Origin: Sphingomonas carotinifaciens
GTDB taxonomy: Bacteria; Pseudomonadota; Alphaproteobacteria; Sphingomonadales; Sphingomonadaceae
Reading direction: 5' to 3'
Assembly: GCF_009789535.1 (NCBI RefSeq)
Contig: NZ_WSUT01000005.1
Coordinates: 124,001-188,000 of the forward strand
DNA length: 64,000 bases
Positions 26,572 through 34,916 of this stretch are shown here, piece by piece; within the stretch, counting starts at the first letter, position 1; the number at the start of each line of letters is the position of its first letter. The notes beneath the pieces were generated by a model. The model had not been told where the DNA came from. It saw nothing but the letters and a program-made list of their open reading frames with translations, and did not search any database. The position numbers and the translations under genes are program-made.

Positions 26572-27681
26572 ATGAGTGATATTGCCTACTACCGCGTGTC
26601 GACCGGAGGCCAGACGATCGCGGCGCAACGCGGCGCATTGGCCGGGCCGATGGGCCGTCCCTTCGACAAGGAGTTCGAAGACCAGGGCGTCAGCGGCTCG
26701 GTCCTGGCCCGGAGCCGGCCGGGCTTCTCTGCGATGCTCGGCTATGTCCGTGAGGGCGACAGGCTGCACGTGTCCGCCATCGATCGGCTGGGCCGTGATG
26801 CCCTGGACATCCAGGCGACGGTCCGCGCGCTCATGGACAAGGGCGTCGAGGTCGTGGTGTGCGGGCTCGGTTCGATCACGTCGGGCGCGGGGCTCCTGAT
26901 TCTCGCGGTGCTGGCGCAGATCGCGGAAATGGAGCGCGAGGCCATCCGCGCCCGTACCCGGGCCGGGCTGGACGTCGCGAAACAGTCGCTCGCTGCCACC
27001 GGTCGTACGCACCGGGGCAAGACCAGCCTGGGGCGGCCGCTCAAGGCGGACCCCGCCAGCGTCGCCGCCTGGCGCGTGGCCAACGCGGCGAGCCTGTCCG
27101 CCACCGCCAGCCATTTCGGCATTAGCGCGGCGACTGTGAAGCGCTATCTAGCGCCCACGGTCACGTCCCCGCCAGTCGGTGATGACGGTGGCGAGATCGT
27201 CGCTCGGCATGTCGCTATGGCTGACGACGAGATCGCCGGCGCGGCTGACCACGTCATCGCTGACACTGGCGCCGATGGACTCCACCACGACGTATCGGTC
27301 GGTCCCGGATCCGTGCCGCTGACGATCGACGTCGGCGAGCAGGTCCTCCAGGCGCCTGTACCCACGCCACGCGGTGACGAGGGTGGCGAGCCGTTCGTCG
27401 GCGAGGTCGACCTCCCACTCTTTCCCGACCTTCCGGAGTGGAGACCGGGCGGCGCTCATCAGGGCAGCGCGCAGGTCGGCCAGCAGGCGGTTTCGCTCAG
27501 CGACGCTGTGGTTAAGCCACGGCGACGCATGACGCCGCCGCATCGCATGGGCGACAGCAGGCTCGTCGGCGAAGGCGTTGGCGGCAAACCGCCAGTCGGG
27601 AGCGTGGGTAGCGTCGATGACGAGCCCATGCTCCCCTTCGACGACCCGCAGGGCAGGTTCGGAGAACAGCGCGGCGGCTAG
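26572..27681 (+). CDS. Serine recombinase (resolvase/invertase family) with abnormal C-terminal tail
   Basis: The first about 193 residues form a resolvase: catalytic Ser10 in YYRVSTGGQT, FEDQGVSGSVLARSRPGF, VSAIDRLGRDALDI, LLILAVLAQIAEMEREAIRA and RTRAGLDVAK, and a C-terminal HTH (AASLSATASHFGISAATVKR YL). After that the frame stays open for a further 176 codons, but all of these lie antisense to the 3' end of the relaxase gene (534-bp overlap) and look like shadow translation (Gly/Pro/Asp-rich). The functional protein probably ends near 27150; the natural stop seems to have been lost. ATG 26572 has AGGATG upstream. Confidence 0.78.
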   Translation: MSDIAYYRVSTGGQTIAAQRGALAGPMGRPFDKEFEDQGVSGSVLARSRPGFSAMLGYVREGDRLHVSAIDRLGRDALDIQATVRALMDKGVEVVVCGLGSITSGAGLLILAVLAQIAEMEREAIRARTRAGLDVAKQSLAATGRTHRGKTSLGRPLKADPASVAAWRVANAASLSATASHFGISAATVKRYLAPTVTSPPVGDDGGEIVARHVAMADDEIAGAADHVIADTGADGLHHDVSVGPGSVPLTIDVGEQVLQAPVPTPRGDEGGEPFVGEVDLPLFPDLPEWRPGGAHQGSAQVGQQAVSLSDAVVKPRRRMTPPHRMGDSRLVGEGVGGKPPVGSVGSVDDEPMLPFDDPQGRFGEQRGG

Positions 27682-30084
27682 CGCTGCCACGGCCTCCTCG
27701 CGCTGGGATCGCGCCGCATCCTTCGCCGGTTCCGGCATCGGATGCGGCCGCGCCGGCTCGAGCGGCCTACGCGATTGGATCGGCGGGTTACGGCCCAGCA
27801 GCCCTCCGATCCAATCGCGCCAGCCACGACCGGTTTCCGATGTACCGACGGCGATGACTGGCTCGACAGTCCGCTTCTCTGCCAGGGCGCGCTGATAGAT
27901 GGGATGCTCGCCATAGGCGCGAACATGTTTCAGCGTTCGCGCCGCACTCACATCACCATCTGCGGCGGCGAGTCTCAGGCTGTCCAAGCCTACCGCTGCC
28001 ACGTCTGTTGCTGCGGCGATCATCCGTTTGGCCTGGAGGTCGGCGAAAGCGGCGAGACGCCTCTGCGCCATTTCCATCAGTGCGGGCGTGGTCAGGGCAG
28101 TGAATTCAGCACGAGTTATACCGGGCACCCGATACTCGGTCACTCCCCCCTCCGGCGGCAGGACAGGGACGTCGTCCTTCATGATCCTGTCGAACAGCGC
28201 ATCAAGCGTCGCCCGCGCGTCCAGGCGGGCGGCCTTGGACGCGCGCCGAGGCTCCCGGCGCTCCTTCAGTGCCGTGGCCGCTGACGTGATCTCGTCGATC
28301 GCCGCCTGTGCCTTCGCGACGGCGGTTCGATGCCCAGTCAGGACCGGGGCATGGTCTCGCTCGATCGCAGTGATGCCAGCAAGAAATGCCTCTGCCTCGT
28401 CTGCGCGCGCGACGATCGCTCCTTTCGCTCGCTGCTCCGCCCGGTCCGCCGTCCCGCCCTCGATAGCCTCCAGTATCCGGCGGCATACGGCGATCGTCTT
28501 GTCCGGCCGAGCCCGTGCCATGGTGAGCGTGACGTCATACTCGGCGCATTCGGCATCATGCTGTTGCAGGACCACGTTGGCCGCATCGAACCGGACGATC
28601 AGATCGCGGATGGAGGCCATCCGTGCCTGATCAATGACCGATCCTTCCGCGCAGAGGCGCTCCGCCTCTAGCAGCCGACGCCGAAGGTCCGCCCGGGCTT
28701 TCGCCCGCTCCTCGGCTGCGGTCCACGCCTCGCGTAGCAGCGCGGACCAGAGCATCTCGGCGTTCTCGATGCCGCGGCCGGTCAACACGCCGACCGCGTC
28801 GAGTGGAGCCGCGCGGGTGCCAAGCGGCTTCTGCGCCTGGCGCTCGCAACCCAGCGAGCGGAGATCACCCGGATGGAGCTGGCGAGTAACTCCCAACCGG
28901 TCGAGCTCTTCGTTGCACCGCTCGGCGAAGAAGCGGCGCATGTCGGCGATCGAAGCGGTGCCATAGGCGCGATAATTTCCCCCATCGCTGTCTCGCGACC
29001 ATTCCGCGATCTTCTTCTGCGCGTACGGATAACGCACCCGTTCATGCTGACCCTCAACCGGCTCGGCGATCTCGAAGTCCCATCGGTCCCCCATCCTGCT
29101 GGCCGGTCGGTCATGACAGGCGATGTGCAGATGATGATTGCGGCGGTCATTATGGTGATCGGGCGCATGGATCGCCGCGACGTACATCATGCCGATTTCT
29201 TCCAGTTCTGCGCACATCGCTTCGGTCACCGCCCGCCGACCAGCGGCATCAAGGCCATCTGGAAACTCTGCCGTCAGCCGATACTGCGACCGTCCACCGC
29301 GCGCCTCCGAGAGCCGAACCGGCAGCTTGCCTTTCGTGGTCCCGAGAATGCTGGCCAGCGTCTTCGCCAGCTTGCGTGCGGCAACACGGTCGATCGCCAG
29401 ATCATCGAGCGGGACCGTATGGGGCCTGCGCTTGCCTCTTTCATTCGCGAATTTTGCTGCCACGTCACGCACGGCACAGGGAACGTCCTGTGCATCTGCC
29501 AGTACACGCCACGCCGCACGGGACGCCCTCTCGGGCACCAGGGTCAGCCGGTCCGCGCCTGGTGTGCGTTCATGGCGATGCACGGCACGCCAATAGGCTT
29601 GCCGCTCCTGGGGATCCTGCGAGATATTTGTGAAGACCGCGCGCTCGCCATTGATCGCCTCGGTGGCGGATGGCCGCACGGCATAGCGGTCGAAGCCGTC
29701 CGGAGAGATCGTAACCTCCACCGCTTCCGGCCGATCGATATAGGCATCATGCGCCGCTGGTGCGCCAACCGCCAAGCGCTTGCTTCCCTCCGGCGTCGTG
29801 ATGCGGCACCCGCCGTCGCTTGTCTTGCTGATCGCCTGGAATTCGAAATGGAAGGTGACCTTGCCTCCGGCGGAGACGAAGCGTTCATGAAAAGCACCGG
29901 GCACCGCGAAGTTGGGGGAGCGCAACCAGCGATTGCCACGGACCTTCAGGTCCTTGACCTGGTCACGAACATCCTTACGGACGCGCACCGCGCGACCGAG
30001 CGCTTCTTCCTCTTCGATCGCGAGCGCGAGTCGCAGCCGTGCGGAACAATGACCTATTGGACCGAGGGGACGCTGGATCGACAT
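27148..30084 (-). CDS. MobA/MobL-family relaxase
   Basis: 978-aa conjugative relaxase that would nick oriT and pilot the strand. The three-His metal motif is HAPDHHNDRRNHHLHI (about residues 306-321), as in MobA/MobL (MOBQ-like). The middle is long and helical with coiled-coil character (about 440-640). The C-terminal third is unrelated to known helicase motifs that I can see. ATG 30084 follows CAGGAG; the longer reading starting at 30141 lacks this. The 3' end overlaps the serine recombinase reading. oriT-like DNA lies immediately upstream. Confidence 0.83.
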   Translation of the reverse strand: MSIQRPLGPIGHCSARLRLALAIEEEEALGRAVRVRKDVRDQVKDLKVRGNRWLRSPNFAVPGAFHERFVSAGGKVTFHFEFQAISKTSDGGCRITTPEGSKRLAVGAPAAHDAYIDRPEAVEVTISPDGFDRYAVRPSATEAINGERAVFTNISQDPQERQAYWRAVHRHERTPGADRLTLVPERASRAAWRVLADAQDVPCAVRDVAAKFANERGKRRPHTVPLDDLAIDRVAARKLAKTLASILGTTKGKLPVRLSEARGGRSQYRLTAEFPDGLDAAGRRAVTEAMCAELEEIGMMYVAAIHAPDHHNDRRNHHLHIACHDRPASRMGDRWDFEIAEPVEGQHERVRYPYAQKKIAEWSRDSDGGNYRAYGTASIADMRRFFAERCNEELDRLGVTRQLHPGDLRSLGCERQAQKPLGTRAAPLDAVGVLTGRGIENAEMLWSALLREAWTAAEERAKARADLRRRLLEAERLCAEGSVIDQARMASIRDLIVRFDAANVVLQQHDAECAEYDVTLTMARARPDKTIAVCRRILEAIEGGTADRAEQRAKGAIVARADEAEAFLAGITAIERDHAPVLTGHRTAVAKAQAAIDEITSAATALKERREPRRASKAARLDARATLDALFDRIMKDDVPVLPPEGGVTEYRVPGITRAEFTALTTPALMEMAQRRLAAFADLQAKRMIAAATDVAAVGLDSLRLAAADGDVSAARTLKHVRAYGEHPIYQRALAEKRTVEPVIAVGTSETGRGWRDWIGGLLGRNPPIQSRRPLEPARPHPMPEPAKDAARSQREEAVAALAAALFSEPALRVVEGEHGLVIDATHAPDWRFAANAFADEPAVAHAMRRRHASPWLNHSVAERNRLLADLRAALMSAARSPLRKVGKEWEVDLADERLATLVTAWRGYRRLEDLLADVDRQRHGSGTDRYVVVESIGASVSDDVVSRAGDLVVSHSDMPSDDLATVITDWRGRDRGR

Positions 30085-30129
30085 GGCCGGGCTCCTGTTG
30101 CCGGCATCATGGTACAGGACGCGAATCAC

Positions 30130-30278
30130 GGGGTGAATCACCCCCTCTTATTTTCCCCGAGGGGGCTCAGCCGCCGACGGGCCGCGCCCCAGCGCGCCCT
30201 TGGGGACGCCGACCCCGGCGTCCTGGAACCGCCTCGCCGCATGGCGTTGCACGCAAATGTGAAGGATTCACGTTTGCG
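30130..30278. other. Candidate oriT region upstream of the relaxase
   Basis: A 261-bp gene-free gap (30085-30345) rich in inverted repeats: GGGGTGA-A-TCACCCC (30130-30144), CCCCCTC/GAGGGGG (30141-30165), GGACGCCG-ACCC-CGGCGTCC (30204-30223) directly beside GCGCCCTTGG (30194-30203), and a 12-bp-arm repeat with one mismatch at 30252-30263/30267-30278. The decamer, CCAAGGGCGC on the other strand, matches my recollection of the nick core of MOBQ origins such as pTi and RSF1010 types. Position next to the relaxase supports this. Confidence 0.55.
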
Positions 30279-30345
30279 GAATTGCGCCTCAACAAATCAT
30301 CCTGCTCACTACTCCACCTCGACGGACCAGTCGGGAAGATGCCCG

Positions 30346-31254
30346 CTATTGTTTGAAGCGGTGCTCTCGGTGCCAGCGCACGAATTCCGGGTGCGGCCGG
30401 CTTGCCAGATGTGCGGGCAGGATCGCGCCTCCAGACGGGTTGATGATCGAGCGGACACTGTCTGGATCGTTGACCTGGCGCGACACCAAAATCCGCATGT
30501 CGTCGTCGAAACCGATCAGGCCCCGGTCGAACATCCAGTGCGCCGTGCCCGACAACGCCATGCCGTTGCTGATGATGTCGGGACCGTTCGCCTCAACCGG
30601 CAGAATATGGGCCGCCTCGACCTCGGCGCGTCCGCCACCGTTGATCAGCTTCAGCCCGGTCACCGCACAGCGTTCGTCATACGCGCGCAGAACGATGCGG
30701 CGGAACACCCGGTCCCGCACGACCCGCGAAACCAGTGTCGCGACACGTTCGCGTGCTTCGTCGAAGATGAAGGGCGCGCGCTCCTCCTGCACGGCGGTTG
30801 GCAGGCCGACATCGCCGGTGCGTGGCAGGAGCGGGCTGATGTCGTCAAGTCCGGCGGATACGATCCGACTGAAGTCCGCTGGAGACAGCGATCGTACAGC
30901 CGCCTGGGCGCGACCAGAAATCCTGCCAGCTTCGTTGAGAACGCCACGCTCTATGACTTGGCCATCGGCGTCCGCGAAGGAGACCGGCATAGCGAAATCG
31001 AGATAGCTGCCCGGCTCCACCAGCGCGAGATACATACCGGGTGCCGTCGCGTCCGGCACGATCTGTTCGATCTTGGCAACGGCGAAATAGCCGCGTGTGT
31101 CTCGAATCTTGCGAGGCTCATAATAGATTATCCAGTCACCGAGACATGCCTGGGCCCGGCTCAGATACTGGCCCGGAAACTGGTAACGCTCCGCTGGCGT
31201 GTCGTCGTAGATCGAGTCAAACCTATGGATGAAAACGCCGAACGCCATGAGCAT
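30346..31254 (-). CDS. HNH endonuclease with N-terminal recognition-like domain
   Basis: 302 aa. The C-terminal HNH nuclease has VEAAHILPVEANGPDIISNG then MALSGTAHWMFDRGLIGFD, with His216, Asn230 and His239 as the HNH triad; CAVTG precedes it as in McrA-like enzymes. The N-terminal about 120 residues (DWIIYYEPRKIRDTRGYFAV, AKIEQIVPD) look like a PUA/SRA/EVE-type beta domain that could sense modified DNA, but this is uncertain. The start ATG lies 3 nt after the stop of the small gene, which itself overlaps the reverse transcriptase gene, so the three form one coupled operon. Probable defence nuclease. Confidence 0.75.
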   Translation of the reverse strand: MLMAFGVFIHRFDSIYDDTPAERYQFPGQYLSRAQACLGDWIIYYEPRKIRDTRGYFAVAKIEQIVPDATAPGMYLALVEPGSYLDFAMPVSFADADGQVIERGVLNEAGRISGRAQAAVRSLSPADFSRIVSAGLDDISPLLPRTGDVGLPTAVQEERAPFIFDEARERVATLVSRVVRDRVFRRIVLRAYDERCAVTGLKLINGGGRAEVEAAHILPVEANGPDIISNGMALSGTAHWMFDRGLIGFDDDMRILVSRQVNDPDSVRSIINPSGGAILPAHLASRPHPEFVRWHREHRFKQ

Positions 31255-31257
31255 GGC

Positions 31258-31521
31258 TTAGCGGGGCCGCCGATCCATGCAAATCGGTATCAGCTTTTTG
31301 TCTTCGAGGGTAATTGCAGGAGCGACAATCCAGCCGTTGCCATCATTAAGACCCAAAAAGCTACAATCAGAATCGTTCGGCTGCCTCCAAAATGTAGACC
31401 ATATTTCATCAGACAGGGAGAAGGTAGCGACGCACCCTATTTGGCTCGTTCTCGATAACATTGTTGGCGACTGAAAAGCTGCCATTCGTCCAAACCGCGC
31501 AGCAATTAGTCGGGGATACAC
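31258..31521 (-). CDS. Small protein between reverse transcriptase and HNH nuclease
   Basis: 87 aa from GTG 31521 (overlapping the reverse transcriptase stop by 16 nt), or 75 aa from ATG 31485. The C-terminal half reads like a real folded protein (NDSDCSFLGLNDGNGWIVAP followed by AITLEDKKLIPICMDRRP). No family recognised. Tight spacing on both sides (overlap, then 3 nt) argues it is a true coupled gene, perhaps an accessory or antitoxin-like partner of the cassette. It could also be a remnant. Confidence 0.45.
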   Translation of the reverse strand: MYPRLIAARFGRMAAFQSPTMLSRTSQIGCVATFSLSDEIWSTFWRQPNDSDCSFLGLNDGNGWIVAPAITLEDKKLIPICMDRRPR

Positions 31522-34500
31522 CTACGCGCCGAGGAGATGTTGAAGCCTTCGGGCGCCGGCTTGTAAGCGTCCGTCGCGCGCGACCAGCGCTTCTCGCGAC
31601 TCTGTTGCCGGCGTAGCCGAGTCGGCTCGATCTCCACGACTACCAGTTGGTCATTTAACCCGCCGCGTACCCGGCACACGTCACGCTCGAACGACCTCTT
31701 AGCCGGCCGTCGCAGCCTGCTATCACCGTAGCGACGATTATTAACTAGCGCCATATAGGCATGAACATCGAGCGCAGCGGCATCAATCAAGGCAGAAAAG
31801 CTGTCCAGATCTTTGTTCCATGAAAGTGTGATCAGACAGTCAACTTGGCCTTGAAAACCTGCCCGATACCCCATGTTTTGGAGTTCGCTGCAAACGAGGA
31901 TGCCGAAGTAAAGCCCGTTGTGCTGGTACACCCGCTTGGGGTCAGTTCCTTGGGCCCAGCTCAGACCGTGACTGGCATAAAGCTGCTCCTCCTCTCCTGG
32001 CGCCGGCAGCGACTTGCGTTGCCGTACTTGGATCGAAGACGGGTAGCCCAGCCGATCATCTGTCAAAACGAGTACCGCCGAGCTGTCGATCTGCTTGTCT
32101 GGATGATGCACGTAATTGACTCCAGCTATCAGGCTGATCCCGCTGGCACGCAAACGTCCAGCAATGGTACTAATCCAGCGCTCAGGCACCGATAGTTCGG
32201 GCAGAAGCAGATAATCTGGCTTGGGTGTCGTGAGAATTGCGGTGTTCACGATGCTTGCGAGCTGTCGGTATCGCCGCAGCGACAAGTCGGGGTTTCCCGC
32301 CGCTCCTTCCTCCCAGCTTTTGTCGGTCACCTCGAAGCTGGTCAGTCCCAGCCTTACGGCGCGGCCTAGCGCTGAGTGCTTCACAATGATCGGTAGGGAA
32401 CGATTGTGGCTGTCGGCTGCAATTGCGGGAGCGGGCTTCTTCCCTGCGCCGGTCCCATGTCCGACATCAAACGGTTCCGCGTCCAGCTCTTCCGCTAGAT
32501 CGCCGCGCACCCAAACTCCACGTACCGCGCGCGTGTAATCAGCCCACTTATGGGCAGCGGTGACAGGCTCGTCAAAAACGCACTCGTCGGGCAAGTAGAG
32601 CGCAATCTCCTCGGGGGTGTATGGCCTTGTTGGGAATAAGAACGGCAAAATCGACCGTGGTGCTGGATCGTCCTCCGCCTGAAGCGCAGACAGCGCCACG
32701 CGACGCGGCGGTGGTCCACTGGCATTGCGCTCAGTGCGTTCTAGAAATTGACGAAGGCAGTCGACGTGCTGATAGCGACCTGCCAGCAATGCCTCGTTCG
32801 GCTGCTGGGCTGGCTGCGTCACCGCATCGGTACGGAGGTGCTCACGATAAGGTATCCTGGCCCAGTCTGCCTCACGCGTCCGCCGCGCCAACTGCGTCAG
32901 CTCGTGCATGGTTAGCCCTAAGTCTTTGACCAGAGCTGCGAATGCTCTCGCTCGCGGCGGCGTGGATGAAATAGGATAGGCACGAATCAACGCTTCGCGA
33001 AAGAAGCGTGTGACCTGCTCGCGAGTGTCATTCCAGACTTCCGGTGGCACAGTTCCAGCATAGATCCCATTGATTTTCATCCGTGCCGCCTGAGTGGACT
33101 CCTGCAGCTTGAAGACGGCGGCAATGGTTTCTTTGTACACTCGTCTCGCCGGTGCCCAGTCACCGAGCGACACCGCGAACGACAGCAATCGTGGCAAGTG
33201 ATCGACCTGCTCCAACACCTTGTCGGCGCGGATAACGTGTTCGTGAGAGAACTCGTAAAAGTCTTCGCGTTGCGGTTTCCAATCCTGCGGTTGAAGGTCT
33301 CGCGCCAGTGTGTTTACTGCGCGTAGCAACACCGACCATCCGAGGCGGCGAAGGGTCAATCCGTCTGCCCGCCGCAGACTGTCGGCGTCGTCGGCAGAGT
33401 CGGTTGCGGCCAACGCCCGCGCAGCATGCGACTTGTCGATATGCTCAGGCAGCGGCATCGTCCGCCGCTCGCTGGAAACTTCTCGGATCTGCGAGGCGAT
33501 ATGGTCAAGCAAATCGGCGCCTGATCGTCCGCTTAAGAAGAACGTCTTTTGTTTTGCGGCCTGTAACGTCAGGTGAGTTCTGCCAGCCCATTCGGGCAAC
33601 GCTAGCCTAACGTTTCCGGTCGAATCCCGGTCAAACGCGGAAACCCGCTGCGTGATAAATTTCCAAAGGTCTTTCGGCGACCTAATGTCATCACTATCGT
33701 GGAGCACCAAGAATAGGTCGTCGACATAACGAGCATAGTAAATTGGGGATAGTTGCCGCTCGACCTGTCGATCCAAAAACGCGAGGAGCACATTCGAAAT
33801 CACCCGGACGACCGACAAGCCGATAGGTATACCGGCATGTTCCTCGGTATCGATAGGACAGCCGAGTGCGGACAGCCTCTCACGGCAGCGCACCGACCAC
33901 TCACTCAGCGCGGCGCTTATTAGCTGACTGAACGCCAATTCAAACGGGCTTAGCTCGACACCAAGATATTCTAGAAATCGGGCGTCAACGAAGAAGTTGG
34001 GGTCAATGCTATGATAGAAATTGCCGACGTCAAGCGTCATCGCGATAATCGGCTGCTCCCGCTTTATGGCGTCGCGCATGGCATTGAGGCCATCATCACG
34101 CCACTTGCGGTAAGGCTCGAAATAGGGCTCAAATGAACCCAGAGATTCTAGGTGATAGTCGCCGACCCACTTGCGGTCCTTGTCCGCGCGATAGCGCCGA
34201 ACACGCGAAGCGAGCGCACGATTGGACAGACATGCGTCGAACTTATGGCCGACCAAGTTGACCCACAGTGCCGATAGCACATGGGCCTCGACGCTGAAGT
34301 CGCCGATGAGCCGGAATTCGGGAAGCGGTGTTCGCTGATCCGTGGACCGTCGGAAGGCCCGTTCCGCGTCGGAGAAAAAGGCGTGCGCCGTCGACGCGTC
34401 CGCGTCTGGCATCTCGCTCACATGTTGCTCAAAATGTAGCCGTTTGGGAAAGATGATCGGCTGATTGATGCCCTCGGTTAATATGGTGGCGGCTTCGCCT

Positions 34501-34679
34501 GCCTGCAGTCGTACCAGCAGTGCCGCAAGCTTGTCAGGTAGCGACTGTTCGTAAGCGACGAAAGGTTCAGCTACTCTGATGGATGACTCATAAAAGCAAT
34601 CGACCTTGGCTTTGCGATACGCGAAGAACAGGGCGGAGAGTGACAGGTCGCTCCAATCGACTAAATCTTTATCTGCCAC
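31506..34679 (-). CDS. Defence-type reverse transcriptase fused to nitrilase domain (DRT class 1 / UG1-like)
   Basis: 1057 aa. N-terminal RT: motif A with Asp217 in MTLDVGNFYHSID, the following IPIGLSVVRVISNVLLAFLD, and motif C YARYVDDLFLVL (Asp320, Asp321). A long helical middle (about 430-750) follows. C-terminal carbon-nitrogen hydrolase (nitrilase) domain: Glu828 in LLLPELSVPERW, Lys889 in RQRKSLP and Cys930 in YFGILVCSELQNMG give a complete Glu-Lys-Cys triad. RT-nitrilase fusion is the hallmark of DRT1/UG1 antiphage systems; UG5/UG6 relatives are alternatives. ATG 34679 has a strong GCGGAGG site. Lower GC than neighbours. The first gene of a coupled operon with a small protein and an HNH nuclease. 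Confidence 0.87.
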   Translation of the reverse strand: MADKDLVDWSDLSLSALFFAYRKAKVDCFYESSIRVAEPFVAYEQSLPDKLAALLVRLQAGEAATILTEGINQPIIFPKRLHFEQHVSEMPDADASTAHAFFSDAERAFRRSTDQRTPLPEFRLIGDFSVEAHVLSALWVNLVGHKFDACLSNRALASRVRRYRADKDRKWVGDYHLESLGSFEPYFEPYRKWRDDGLNAMRDAIKREQPIIAMTLDVGNFYHSIDPNFFVDARFLEYLGVELSPFELAFSQLISAALSEWSVRCRERLSALGCPIDTEEHAGIPIGLSVVRVISNVLLAFLDRQVERQLSPIYYARYVDDLFLVLHDSDDIRSPKDLWKFITQRVSAFDRDSTGNVRLALPEWAGRTHLTLQAAKQKTFFLSGRSGADLLDHIASQIREVSSERRTMPLPEHIDKSHAARALAATDSADDADSLRRADGLTLRRLGWSVLLRAVNTLARDLQPQDWKPQREDFYEFSHEHVIRADKVLEQVDHLPRLLSFAVSLGDWAPARRVYKETIAAVFKLQESTQAARMKINGIYAGTVPPEVWNDTREQVTRFFREALIRAYPISSTPPRARAFAALVKDLGLTMHELTQLARRTREADWARIPYREHLRTDAVTQPAQQPNEALLAGRYQHVDCLRQFLERTERNASGPPPRRVALSALQAEDDPAPRSILPFLFPTRPYTPEEIALYLPDECVFDEPVTAAHKWADYTRAVRGVWVRGDLAEELDAEPFDVGHGTGAGKKPAPAIAADSHNRSLPIIVKHSALGRAVRLGLTSFEVTDKSWEEGAAGNPDLSLRRYRQLASIVNTAILTTPKPDYLLLPELSVPERWISTIAGRLRASGISLIAGVNYVHHPDKQIDSSAVLVLTDDRLGYPSSIQVRQRKSLPAPGEEEQLYASHGLSWAQGTDPKRVYQHNGLYFGILVCSELQNMGYRAGFQGQVDCLITLSWNKDLDSFSALIDAAALDVHAYMALVNNRRYGDSRLRRPAKRSFERDVCRVRGGLNDQLVVVEIEPTRLRRQQSREKRWSRATDAYKPAPEGFNISSARRCIPD

Positions 34680-34852
34680 GTTGCCTCCGCTTTAATGACG
34701 ATCACGTTATCGGTGATGGCGTCAATTATCAGGGCTCCACCCTATACGAAGGCGTCGCGGTTGCACAAGTGCTGCGAGGATCACCGCCCTGTTTCCACTT
34801 CAGCACCAGCAGCTCCGAGAGCAGACGGGCTGTTAACGGATCAAGAGCTGCT

Positions 34853-34882
34853 ATCCTAGCAGGAATTTAATTTCCCCGTCAA
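34853..34882 (-). promoter_or_regulatory. Probable promoter of the reverse transcriptase operon
   Basis: On the minus strand TTGACG (34882-34877), an 18-bp spacer, and TAGGAT (34858-34853). It would give a 5' leader of roughly 165 nt before the reverse transcriptase start. The whole gap 34680-34916 shows no gene; the leader is unusually long and could hold an RNA element. Confidence 0.5.
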
Positions 34883-34916
34883 AAAATAGCTTTGACTGTT
34901 TACTACGTGATTAGCC

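Noticed and set aside
27151-27681. C-terminal domain of the serine recombinase
   Set aside because: The residues are antisense to relaxase codons and look like shadow translation, so I do not treat them as a domain.
28873-31458. 861-codon plus-strand open frame in the island
   Set aside because: It lies antisense to the relaxase and HNH genes, both supported by catalytic motifs; long shadow frames are common at this GC content.
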